Below are positions 5,903 to 13,500 of a stretch of 14,862 nucleotides of DNA, piece after piece; the first letter of the stretch is position 1; every line of letters starts with the position of its first letter. The notes beneath the pieces were generated by a model. The model worked only from the letters and a program-made list of their open reading frames with translations, was not told where the DNA came from and ran no database searches. Both the position numbers and the translations under genes were made by a program. The DNA comes from Lachnospiraceae bacterium (GTDB lineage: Bacteria; Bacillota; Clostridia; Lachnospirales; Lachnospiraceae): positions 1 through 14,862 of the forward strand of contig VSNR01000110.1 of NCBI GenBank assembly GCA_009774345.1. Direction: 5' to 3'.

Positions 5903-7603
5903 TCATGCTTCGTATGGCTTGCAGTGCACAACGCATTCCTTGCCACAGAAAGCGATTCCAAAATAGCTTACGTACTTGTAGCCGTCATTTCTGAGATCCC
6001 TGTCATAGTTTTTATCCTCTATCTGCTGGATTGCCTCGTCTGCTTTTTTGTCCATATCATCAATGTCTTTTGCGACTTTGAACTCTACAACGAATGCTTC
6101 GCGGCTTCTGCGGATTGGTTTGATGAGCAGGTCGCTGCGTCCTTTTCCGCCTTCTCTGTTAGAAAGCACGATATAGCCTTTGATGCCTGTCAGCAGTCCT
6201 GCTGTCATGCCATGGTAATAGTATTCATTTTGATCCATATAGCTTATTGTTTCCTCGAAAATATCGTTGAGTTCTTCTTGCATTGTGATGCAGTCCTTAG
6301 ACAGGACAGCGTTGTGGAGGGACTGCATGTCTCTGCCCTTTAACCGTTCGCGGAACCATTTCTGTATTTTCTGTCTGAAAATGTATTTTACTTCTTTGTT
6401 CGGGATTGCAAGCTCTGCATAAATGATTTCATCATCTATCCATTCCCTTACTTTGCGAAAATACCCTGTGAAAAACATAAAGTTCCAAAGATTGTCGCCC
6501 TCGTCGTAGATTTCATTGTAGGTAATGTCCTCGTGGATTTGCACTTCGATGGTTCCGCCTGCCAGCAGTCGTTCTATTTTTGCCTTATCCTCATCGTCGG
6601 CTCGGTCAATCAGTGTTTTTACGATACTGTTTGAGGACGTGTTTGCCCAATAAGACATTGGGAGCCAGTTTTTGTTTGGGAGCGCGTCATTCATGTATGT
6701 GATGACGCTCCATGGGTTGTAAATGTCGGTTTGTCCGAACGTATAGCCGTTGTACCAGTCCTTAACGGTTTCGTATTGATCGTCCATGTCATAGTAGTGG
6801 CACATTTTTTCTACTTCATCTACCTTAAAGCCGAAATATTCGTCAAAATTTTCACTTCTGATGGACACGATGCTAAGGTTATTTAAGCCGGTAAAGATAC
6901 TCTCCTTTGAAATCCGCAGGCAGCCTGTAATCGCCGCAAATTCGAGGCTGGTGTTGTCCTTTAATCCGCTCTCAAAAAGCGCCTTGATAAAGTGAATCAT
7001 TTCCTTATAAAACCCACAGGTAAACGAATTTTCCAAGGGGACATCATACTCATCAATAATAACAACTGCTTTTTTTCCATAGTATGTCTCAAGGCACTGC
7101 GATAGGAACAGAATGGATTTTGCAAAATCCCGTTCTGCTGCCTTTTCCGTCATAATTTCTTTGTATTTTTCCTTTTTTTCAGATAATTCAGGGCAATCCA
7201 GCACAAACGCATGGCGTTCAAATTCATACGCAATTACATCGGCAATCTGCAAATAGGACGTTTTGTAATCCTGTCTTTTTGCGTCCTTGAATGTCAGATA
7301 GATTACAGGGTATTGCCCCATGTGGCTTAAAATCGCCTCCCCTGCATTCATGATTTTCAGCCCTTTAAATAGATACGACCAGTCCCGCCTGTTTCCCTGT
7401 CTGTCCCTGTCGTCCTCAAAATAATATTTGAGCATACTCATGTTGAGCGTCTTGCCGAATCGGCGCGGGCGCGTAAAAAGCGTGACTTTTGACTTGATTT
7501 GTAATAAGTCGCGTATCATGAGGGTTTTGTCTGCGTAGTAATATTCCTTCTTTATCATCTCAGCAAAATCACTGATTCCGATTGGTAATGCTCTGTAATT
7601 CAT
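5903..7603 (-). CDS. AAA-ATPase-like / PD-(D/E)XK nuclease fusion protein (DUF1703 type)
   Basis: This 566-residue protein is of the AAA-ATPase_like plus PDDEXK_9 (DUF1703) family. The N-terminus has the typical YADKTLMI, then the family's altered Walker A, TRPRRFGKTL, with K51. Walker B is VVIIDEYD (D184, E185). TGCLRISKESIFTGLNNL and the WYNGYTFG/YNPWS block are further family hallmarks. The C-terminus is a PD-(D/E)XK fold with GRSDLLI (D491), VVEFK (E507, K509) and AIQQIEDK, so all catalytic residues are present. The start ATG 7603 has AAGGAG 9 bases upstream. A promoter and a 5' hairpin precede it. Its codons look more AT-rich than those of its pepF and vanRS neighbours, hinting at separate origin. 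The biological role of this family is not established; defence or mobile-DNA handling are guesses. Confidence 0.88.
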   Translation of the reverse strand: MNYRALPIGISDFAEMIKKEYYYADKTLMIRDLLQIKSKVTLFTRPRRFGKTLNMSMLKYYFEDDRDRQGNRRDWSYLFKGLKIMNAGEAILSHMGQYPVIYLTFKDAKRQDYKTSYLQIADVIAYEFERHAFVLDCPELSEKKEKYKEIMTEKAAERDFAKSILFLSQCLETYYGKKAVVIIDEYDVPLENSFTCGFYKEMIHFIKALFESGLKDNTSLEFAAITGCLRISKESIFTGLNNLSIVSIRSENFDEYFGFKVDEVEKMCHYYDMDDQYETVKDWYNGYTFGQTDIYNPWSVITYMNDALPNKNWLPMSYWANTSSNSIVKTLIDRADDEDKAKIERLLAGGTIEVQIHEDITYNEIYDEGDNLWNFMFFTGYFRKVREWIDDEIIYAELAIPNKEVKYIFRQKIQKWFRERLKGRDMQSLHNAVLSKDCITMQEELNDIFEETISYMDQNEYYYHGMTAGLLTGIKGYIVLSNREGGKGRSDLLIKPIRRSREAFVVEFKVAKDIDDMDKKADEAIQQIEDKNYDRDLRNDGYKYVSYFGIAFCGKECVVHCKPYEA

Positions 7604-7623
7604 ATTGGTTTACTCCTTTTTCG

Positions 7624-7644
7624 AAACTGTAATACCGACAGTTT
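7624..7644 (-). promoter_or_regulatory. Perfect inverted repeat in the ATPase 1 leader
   Basis: AAACTGT (7624-7630) and ACAGTTT (7638-7644) form a perfect 7-bp inverted repeat with a 7-base spacer. It begins about 7 bases after the TATAAT box, right at the expected transcription start, and ends shortly before the ribosome binding site (7613-7618). There is no T run, so it is not a terminator. It could be a repressor operator or a 5' stabilising hairpin. Confidence 0.5.
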
Positions 7645-7650
7645 ACAACC

Positions 7651-7679
7651 ATTATATCTGTATTCAAGAAAACCCGCAA
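7651..7679 (-). promoter_or_regulatory. Sigma-A-type promoter for ATPase 1
   Basis: On the minus strand there is a perfect -10 TATAAT (7656 to 7651) preceded, after exactly 17 bases, by a weak -35 TTGCGG (7679 to 7674). It lies in the 94-bp gap between pepF and the ATPase gene and would start transcripts near 7644. It may also drive vanR and vanS, which follow without a terminator. Confidence 0.6.
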
Positions 7680-7697
7680 CAAAAACATCCATACTGG

Positions 7698-9509
7698 TCA
7701 AATGTCTGTCAGCCGCTCTATCTCATCAATGATCTCCCCGATATACGCGATGGTATCCACAAGGGGCGCGTCGGTGGTGATGTCAATGCCTGCGAGCTTT
7801 GCGAGTCCTACGGGGTCAAGTGTGCTGCCGGCAGCGAGCACTTTTTTCCAGTCATCCACTGCGCACTGCCCTTCTTTTTCGATGCGTTTGCACACCTGCG
7901 TGGCAACGGTAAGCCCTGCGCTGTAGGTGTAGGAGTAGAGTCCCATATAATAATGCGGCTGGCGCATCCAGGTGTGGGCGGCGTCATCCGAGATCTCCAC
8001 GTCATCACCCCAAAATGCCTGTAGCGTCTCCTTCATCAGACGGGTCAGCGTCTCAGCGTTGACACTGCCGCCGGCATCTACAATCTTATAAACCTCTCTC
8101 TGGTATGCCGCCTCTATCAGATGGGTGACGAAATTATGATAATAGGTATTTCGAATCATGCAGGACAGCACCCAGCGGCGAAAGCGCGGGTCAGGATTTG
8201 TCCGCAATAAATAATGCGCCATCAAAAGCTCGTTCATCGTCGAAGGCGCCTCCACAAAATAGGTGGAAACGTCGGTGTCAAAGATGGACTGGCTGCTGTT
8301 GCAGGACTTGAAATGCCCGGCGTGCCCCAGCTCATGCGCGAGCGTAAAGACATCCGACATGCGCTCATTCCAAGAGAGTAAAATAAATGAGTTTTTTCCG
8401 TATGGACTTGCACAGAACCCGCCTGTCGATTTTCCCTGATTCTGCGCAAAGTCAATCCAGCGGTCACGGTACGCCGCCTGTATCATTGCCACATAATCTT
8501 CACCGAGAACCGCGAGTCCCTTTTCGATATATGCTCTTGATTCCTCGATCGTAACCTTGGGGTCATATTCTGGATCGACGGCGATTTTCAGGTCTGCGAA
8601 GGTCATGCGGTCAAGCTTGTGTATCTTTTTTAACAGGCGGGCATACCGGCGCATATGCGGCGCGAGCTTTTCAGTGATAAGATCAATCTGGCGGTCATAC
8701 AGTTCTCTGGTCACTTTCTGTCCGAATAAAAGGCTGTCAAATACAGAATCAAAGCCGCGCAGCGTGGCGATCGTCTTCTCTGTCTGTACCTGTGTGTTGT
8801 AAGCGGTTGCGGTCACATTTTCGTATTGGCGTATTTTCGCCGAAAAAGCGTCAAACGCGGCGCGGCGCACTGCGGTATTTACTTCATATGCGTAGTTGTC
8901 TTCAAACAGAGAATATCCCAGCGGATACTCCCTGCCCTCCGCCGTAAAAGCGTCAAATTTCATGTCGGCAAGCTTTGCCATATTGTAAATCTGATCGGGC
9001 GCCTGAATCGTGCGGGACAGTGCTGCCAGCACACGCTCTGCCTCAGGGTGAAGCAGGTGCGGCTTTGTGCGCAGGATATTTTTCAGATAGTGTCCGTTCT
9101 CCGCGGACAGTGTGACCGCCTCCTGAATGACGGCGTCCTCCTGCTCTGCGATCTCATTGTCGATAAAGCTCAGATGGCTTGAAATTTCCGCCGTCATGCT
9201 GGCGATTGCCTCATTGCGCTCCTGATTGTGGGTATCATAGTAATCAACAGAGACTGCCAGATCACAATAATATCCAACCAGAAGAAGCAGGCGGCTCATC
9301 TCCCGAAATTCATCGAGACAGGCGTTGATGGCCTGCGGAGTGTCCAGCTTTCCTTTGTAGGTTTCCTCGATATGATTACAGAGCGTTTTGACTTTCTCTG
9401 CGTCCTGATACATTTCCTCCTCCGTCGCATAGATCAGGGACAAATCCCATGTCAGCACTGGTGGAATGTCCTTTCGTGATTTTAATTCATTTTTCGTTGT
9501 TTCGTTCAT
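7698..9509 (-). CDS. pepF: Oligoendopeptidase F (M3 metallopeptidase)
   Basis: This cytoplasmic zinc metallopeptidase hydrolyses short peptides of roughly 7-17 residues. At 603 residues it matches the family length. The catalytic motif is AHELGHAGH, with zinc ligands H392 and H396 and catalytic E393; the third ligand is E420 in FVEAPSTMNE, 24 residues after H396. The N-terminal PPVLTWDLSLIY is typical of PepF, and the middle is mostly helical, as in the M3 channel. The start ATG 9509 has AAGGAG (9517-9522) 7 bases upstream, inside the end of the preceding gene, and the two genes overlap as ATGA, so translation is coupled. No signal peptide is seen. There is no clear terminator after the stop, so read-through into ATPase 1 is possible. 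Confidence 0.95.
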   Translation of the reverse strand: MNETTKNELKSRKDIPPVLTWDLSLIYATEEEMYQDAEKVKTLCNHIEETYKGKLDTPQAINACLDEFREMSRLLLLVGYYCDLAVSVDYYDTHNQERNEAIASMTAEISSHLSFIDNEIAEQEDAVIQEAVTLSAENGHYLKNILRTKPHLLHPEAERVLAALSRTIQAPDQIYNMAKLADMKFDAFTAEGREYPLGYSLFEDNYAYEVNTAVRRAAFDAFSAKIRQYENVTATAYNTQVQTEKTIATLRGFDSVFDSLLFGQKVTRELYDRQIDLITEKLAPHMRRYARLLKKIHKLDRMTFADLKIAVDPEYDPKVTIEESRAYIEKGLAVLGEDYVAMIQAAYRDRWIDFAQNQGKSTGGFCASPYGKNSFILLSWNERMSDVFTLAHELGHAGHFKSCNSSQSIFDTDVSTYFVEAPSTMNELLMAHYLLRTNPDPRFRRWVLSCMIRNTYYHNFVTHLIEAAYQREVYKIVDAGGSVNAETLTRLMKETLQAFWGDDVEISDDAAHTWMRQPHYYMGLYSYTYSAGLTVATQVCKRIEKEGQCAVDDWKKVLAAGSTLDPVGLAKLAGIDITTDAPLVDTIAYIGEIIDEIERLTDI

Positions 9510-11095
9510 GCTTGTTCTCCTTCTTTTTTTATTTTTTCTATTACACAGCTATGCGGCTTATTGATATTATTCTTGTCATAATTGATGCCGACAAGCAAAA
9601 TTTCCCCCGTATAATTGCGAAATGCCTGTGTATACTGTCTGTCTTTGATTTGCTGAATCGCTGTATTGGCAGTCTTGTCATATTTCAGTTCTACGACAAG
9701 TGCCGGTTTCCCTGCGTGCGGCAGCGGCAGGAACACAATGTCTGCAAATCCACGCCCCGTTGGCAGCTCCCGTATCAGCATATAGTCTTTTCTCGCACTG
9801 TAGTATGCAAGCCCGATCGCACACCCCAGTGAATTTTCATCATTATACGTCAATATGGACGCTACCTCCATATGCGCTCTGTCCAGTCCCTCAGCGACAC
9901 GGTTTTCGTCACATGCCAGGGTATCTTCAAGAAGTTTTTCAGAAGCCTTTACAACCCGCATAACTTCTGTCCATCCTTTCACACTCATTGCCGTTTCAAA
10001 TTCCTCGACAATCTCTTTATTTGGGATAAACACTTCCTTTGCCTCAAAATCATACGCCAGATAGCCCAGATGTATCAGAAGCGTCAGCACATCATCCTTC
10101 ACCTCAAGACTGCGCATATCATTCCGAAAACTGCGTGTATTCACCCTGACGCGCCCACCGCCAAGCATCTGTACAATATCCGCACGAAGTCCATCAAAAT
10201 CCATATTAATATAGGTTTTCAATGCATCGTAAACCTCTGTTGAAGTCCAGTAATTCGAAAATTTGCGGCAGTTCATCGCCTCCACAACCGATCTTGGATT
10301 ATAAATGTGCTGAAAATGCGTAAACTGATATCCATCATACCAGCTGCTTGTCTCATCAAAATCCATGTCGAACTGTCTACACAGCGATTTTACCTCCTCC
10401 TCTGTAAAACCAGTGTATTCCTCCAAGGTCTTCTGGTCTGTCATCGAATACTCCGTGAACATATTCAGCGCTGAATGTTCCCCATATTTCTTTACCGGCA
10501 AAATTCCTGTCATATATGCAAGCGCAACATAGGACTGATCTTTTAGCAAATCTCTCAAAAAATCAAGATACTGCTTTTGCAGCATCTCCGACTCCTGCCG
10601 TTCTCGCATCACACAGTCCCACTCATCCACCAGAAAGATAAACTGTCTGCCTGTTTCACTATGAATCTGCTCTAACGTTGCCGCAAGAATTGTTTCCTCC
10701 GCTGAAAAGACTTCCCCATACACCCTTCGGATATCCGCAAGAACAACTCGCTCCAAATATTCTGTCACACACTGGTTCTTTGCCCTGATCAAAAACTGCT
10801 GCATATTCAGATAAATCACATCATATTGATTCAGATGCTCCTGATAACTTTCGTACTGCTCAATCCTGCGCCCTCTGAACAAATCCGCCGAATCGCATCC
10901 GCAGCTATAGTAAGCTGCAAGCATTTTCAACGCCATGGATTTTCCAAAACGCCGCGGTCTGCTGACGCAGATAAACTGTTGCTCTGTATTGATCAGCTCA
11001 TTGGTGTACGCGATCAACCCAGTCTTATCTACATAGATTTTAGAACGAACCGCCTTCCAAAAACCATCATTTCCCGGATTTAAATAAACGCCCAT
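9506..11095 (-). CDS. Second AAA-ATPase-like / PD-(D/E)XK nuclease fusion protein
   Basis: This 529-residue protein has the same domain order as the one at 5903-7603 but is clearly a different branch. It has YVDKTGLI near residue 21, altered Walker A SRPRRFGKSM with K52, and Walker B FIFLVDEWD (D157, E158). TGILPVKKYG, SSWYDGYQF and YNPRSV mark the family. The C-terminal nuclease fold has GFADIVFL (D452), VVELK (E469, K471) and AIQQIKDRQY, so the active site is complete. I chose ATG 11095 because AAGGAGG (11104-11110) sits 8 bases before it; the frame runs open 23 codons further without a good site. Its last codons (KKEGEQA) contain the ribosome binding site for pepF, and its stop overlaps the pepF start. 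A terminator hairpin separates it from helD; I see no clear promoter of its own. Confidence 0.88.
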   Translation of the reverse strand: MGVYLNPGNDGFWKAVRSKIYVDKTGLIAYTNELINTEQQFICVSRPRRFGKSMALKMLAAYYSCGCDSADLFRGRRIEQYESYQEHLNQYDVIYLNMQQFLIRAKNQCVTEYLERVVLADIRRVYGEVFSAEETILAATLEQIHSETGRQFIFLVDEWDCVMRERQESEMLQKQYLDFLRDLLKDQSYVALAYMTGILPVKKYGEHSALNMFTEYSMTDQKTLEEYTGFTEEEVKSLCRQFDMDFDETSSWYDGYQFTHFQHIYNPRSVVEAMNCRKFSNYWTSTEVYDALKTYINMDFDGLRADIVQMLGGGRVRVNTRSFRNDMRSLEVKDDVLTLLIHLGYLAYDFEAKEVFIPNKEIVEEFETAMSVKGWTEVMRVVKASEKLLEDTLACDENRVAEGLDRAHMEVASILTYNDENSLGCAIGLAYYSARKDYMLIRELPTGRGFADIVFLPLPHAGKPALVVELKYDKTANTAIQQIKDRQYTQAFRNYTGEILLVGINYDKNNINKPHSCVIEKIKKEGEQA

Positions 11096-11103
11096 AGCAC
11101 CTG

Positions 11104-11110
11104 CCTCCTT
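11104..11110 (-). promoter_or_regulatory. Ribosome binding site choosing start 11095
   Basis: AAGGAGG on the minus strand stands 8 bases before ATG 11095. The in-frame ATG at 11164 lies inside the terminator stem region and has no such site, so the shorter protein is preferred. Confidence 0.75.
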
Positions 11111-11148
11111 TTTGTGAGAATCAAGATTTCCTCTGCAAGGGACTGAAA

Positions 11149-11195
11149 TAAAAGAGTGTGACAAACCATTGCTTAAAGTCTATCACACTCCTTTA
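11149..11195 (-). terminator. Terminator hairpin after the helicase gene
   Basis: TAAAAGAGTGTGA (11149-11161) pairs with TCACACTCCTTTA (11183-11195), 12 of 13 bases, around a 21-base loop. On the minus strand the stem ends ...CACTCTTTTATTTC, a modest T-rich tail. It starts 20 bases after the helicase stop and 54 bases before the next gene, fitting a terminator that may be leaky. The long loop is less typical than for strong terminators. Confidence 0.65.
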
Positions 11196-11214
11196 TATTT
11201 CTCAATATCGCAAA

Positions 11215-13281
11215 CTATTTTATCACAAACAATTCATGCAGCGCCCGCGTGGCTGCTACATACAGGAGCTTTGCGAGCTTGGGATTCTCCTTATAGCCCT
11301 TCATATCCGGCTTCCACAGAAGCACACAGTCAAACTCAAGTCCCTTGGTCTCTGGCACCGTGAGCACCATCACGCCTTTGCTGAATCCGCTCTTGTCCGA
11401 ATCTGTCAGCGGTATCTGATGGCTGAGACGCTGGATAACACTCTCTTTTTCCTCATCGGAAAAACAGATCACCGCCATCGTCTCATACCCCTTCTGCTGC
11501 ATTTTCGCCAAAATCTCTGCCGACAAGCCTGCTGCCTCCTCCTTGGAGATACTTTCGATCAGATGCACAGGTTCGCCGTGCCGGATGACAGGCTCTATCT
11601 TATACTGCCCCCTTGAGGCGCTGGTCAGAATTTTTCCCGCAAACTCCGAGATTTCGATCGTATTCCGATAGCTCTTCGCAAGCACCCGGAACTGGTCTGT
11701 GCTGCTGTCAAAGATCTTCTGGCGCATGTCATTCCACTCATTCATGCCGCACTCGTAATTGACATTCTGCGACACATCCCCCATGATTGTAAAATAGCAT
11801 GCCGGCAGCACTGTACGCAGCGCATAGTAGACGATGGCGCCAAAATCCTGTGCCTCATCAATGAAAATCTGCCCAAACTCTTCATCTGGCTTTCTTTGCA
11901 GTGCCCTGTAATAAATCAGAAGCATCGCGGCAATGTCATACACGTCAAATCTGCCGTGTGCAATCTGCTCTAAGACAGGCGCCATATTGATATAATAGGA
12001 TTTGCCATAAACCTCCAAAAATTGGAGATACAGATTCACCACACTTCCCTTATAACAATAGTTTGTAAAATAATTTTTATACTGCGCGCACTTTTTCTTA
12101 AAAATCCCGATCTCCTCGCGCCCCTGACATTGCAGCTTGATGCGGGCGCGAAGCCGTTCATCGAGCGTCACCAGCAGGCGGTTTATTGAATAGTCTGGAT
12201 TGCCCTTGATAAAATCATCATTGCTTTGCTGTGACAGCAGCATACCAAGCTCCTCATCATACACCACACAATTTCCAAGGATATGTTCTCTCAGCCGCTG
12301 CATATGCTGCTCTAACTCCGATGCAAACAGCATCTTGCTCTTCCAAGCATTGCTTGGCGATGGAGGGATTACCTGATACTTTTTCTTCCATTCTTTCTGT
12401 AATAAGTGCGTCAGCAGCTCATCCATGCGCATATGCTTCACATCATACACATCGAGCTCTGGAAGCCCGCCCGTAATGTAGTCAATCAGGATATCACTCC
12501 CGCCCACGATACAAAATTCATTCGAGGTAAAGCGCTCTTTGTAATTGTACATAATATAGGAAATCCGATGCATTGCCACGGTCGTCTTGCCGCTTCCCGC
12601 GACCCCCTGCACAATGATGTTGTGAAACGGGCTCTCCCGTATGATCTCATTCTGTTCTTTTTGAATCGTAGCGATAATATCTCCCAGCACGGCATCCCGG
12701 TTTTTGCTCAGATACTTCACCAAGAGCTCATCATTTGCCGCCACATCACTGTCATAAAAGCCCTGAATACGCCCCTCTTCAATGTCATAGGTCCGCTTCA
12801 GACTCAAGTCGATCTGATACTCGCGCCCCTTGCCGTCACTGTGGCTGTCAGGTATGCTATAGGTCCCCTCTCCCAATTCATTCTCATAGTACACCTTGGA
12901 GATCGGCGCGCGCCAGTCCACAATCTCCACATCCGTCTTGCCCCGCAGGACACCATGCTTTCCTATATAGATGGACTCAAACAACCGCTCGTCCAAATTG
13001 CGGTAATCTATCCTGCCAAAAAAAGGCTTCTCATACGCTGCCTGATTCTTTTGGAGCTGATTCAGACTGTGTTCCTCGAGGCTGCGTGAGGTCATCATCT
13101 GGTCATACAGCTCCACATTGCCGCTCTGCACCTCATCGAACAACGCCTTTGTCTCCTTGCGCCGCTCCTCATACTGCCGCTCATACGCTGCCATATTCGC
13201 CGCGATCACCGCCCTGCATTCCTTGAAATGCGCCTCCTCCTTCTGCCATTCTTTTTGCTGTGTCATTTTGTTCTCCGACAT
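11215..13281 (-). CDS. helD: HelD-like superfamily 1 helicase (RNA polymerase recycling)
   Basis: At 688 residues this resembles HelD of Firmicutes, which removes stalled RNA polymerase from DNA using ATP. The N-terminal 15-85 region is a charged coiled-coil (CRAVIAANMAAYERQYEERR), the arm that enters the polymerase. The HelD hallmark FGRIDY...IYIGKHG...VDWRAPISKVYY follows at about 88-132. Helicase motifs: Walker A VQGVAGSGKTT (K232), motif II IFIDEAQDF (475-478 DEAQ), motif III IMGDVSQNV, motif IV KSYRNTIEIS, motif V VLTVPETKGLEFD, motif VI LLYVAATRALHELFV at the very end. All motifs needed for ATP hydrolysis are present. ATG 13281 is chosen for its GGGAAGGG site 6 bases upstream; the frame is open 62 codons further but that part is AT-rich and unlike protein. 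A UvrD/PcrA-type repair helicase is less likely given the DWRAPIS block. Confidence 0.87.
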   Translation of the reverse strand: MSENKMTQQKEWQKEEAHFKECRAVIAANMAAYERQYEERRKETKALFDEVQSGNVELYDQMMTSRSLEEHSLNQLQKNQAAYEKPFFGRIDYRNLDERLFESIYIGKHGVLRGKTDVEIVDWRAPISKVYYENELGEGTYSIPDSHSDGKGREYQIDLSLKRTYDIEEGRIQGFYDSDVAANDELLVKYLSKNRDAVLGDIIATIQKEQNEIIRESPFHNIIVQGVAGSGKTTVAMHRISYIMYNYKERFTSNEFCIVGGSDILIDYITGGLPELDVYDVKHMRMDELLTHLLQKEWKKKYQVIPPSPSNAWKSKMLFASELEQHMQRLREHILGNCVVYDEELGMLLSQQSNDDFIKGNPDYSINRLLVTLDERLRARIKLQCQGREEIGIFKKKCAQYKNYFTNYCYKGSVVNLYLQFLEVYGKSYYINMAPVLEQIAHGRFDVYDIAAMLLIYYRALQRKPDEEFGQIFIDEAQDFGAIVYYALRTVLPACYFTIMGDVSQNVNYECGMNEWNDMRQKIFDSSTDQFRVLAKSYRNTIEISEFAGKILTSASRGQYKIEPVIRHGEPVHLIESISKEEAAGLSAEILAKMQQKGYETMAVICFSDEEKESVIQRLSHQIPLTDSDKSGFSKGVMVLTVPETKGLEFDCVLLWKPDMKGYKENPKLAKLLYVAATRALHELFVIK

Positions 13282-13463
13282 ATCGTACCCTTCCCTTTCC
13301 AAGAACTTCTGTTCTTTCCCTTTGCCGGGTTTGCACACGTACTTCCCTTGGCGGGGTTGCGTGTTCTGATTTGTTACAAGATTTATTATATATTTAAATA
13401 AAAAAAATACTAGACTTATATTTTTGATTATGTTATAGTGTTGTATAGAGTAGTAATAAAAAA
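13282..13463 (-). promoter_or_regulatory. helD leader and probable promoter region
   Basis: This 182-bp gap has a very AT-rich part (13381-13460) and a GC-richer leader (13282-13372). On the minus strand a perfect TATAAT lies at 13390 to 13385 but has no good -35 at 16-19 bases. A second candidate is TATAAC near 13433 to 13428, with TTTATT 17 bases before it. The true start cannot be settled by eye. Confidence 0.4.
13316..13360 (-). repeat. Imperfect direct repeat in the helD leader
   Basis: Two copies, 13343-13360 and 13316-13334, read on the minus strand as GCAACCCCGCCAAGGGAA and GCAAACCCGGCAAAGGGAA, 27 bases apart start to start. They differ at two or three bases and by one inserted base. 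They lie in the transcribed leader or near the promoter. The purpose is unknown. Confidence 0.4.
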
Positions 13464-13490
13464 GCACTTTAGCGAACTAAAGTGTTTTTT
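13464..13490 (-). terminator. Rho-independent terminator of the DUF4143 ATPase gene
   Basis: CACTTTAG (13465-13472) pairs perfectly with CTAAAGTG (13477-13484) around CGAA, which is a TTCG loop on the minus strand. A/T runs flank both sides: on the minus strand the stem is followed, after CACTTTAG and one C, by TTTTTTATT, and on the plus strand by TTTTTTT. It begins about 11 bases past the ATPase stop codon at 13501-13503 and could work in both directions. Confidence 0.85.
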
Positions 13491-13500
13491 TATTACCCTC

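Noticed and set aside
7624..7644. A terminator for pepF
   Set aside because: The stem is AT-rich, lacks a T run on the minus strand and lies downstream of a TATAAT box, so a leader hairpin or operator fits better.
11096..11164. A 23-residue N-terminal extension of ATPase 2
   Set aside because: Its start would lie in the helD terminator region, whereas ATG 11095 has a perfect AAGGAGG site 8 bases upstream.
12406..13226. Long plus-strand open frames (227 and 163 codons) opposite helD
   Set aside because: They are shadows of a strongly conserved minus-strand helicase gene, lack family motifs, and have compositional oddities (Ser/Pro/His-rich) typical of antisense frames.
13282..13467. A 62-residue N-terminal extension of the helicase
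   Set aside because: The extension is very AT-rich, has no ribosome binding site at 13467 and overlaps the promoter region and terminator. ATG 13281 has a good site and matches the family start.
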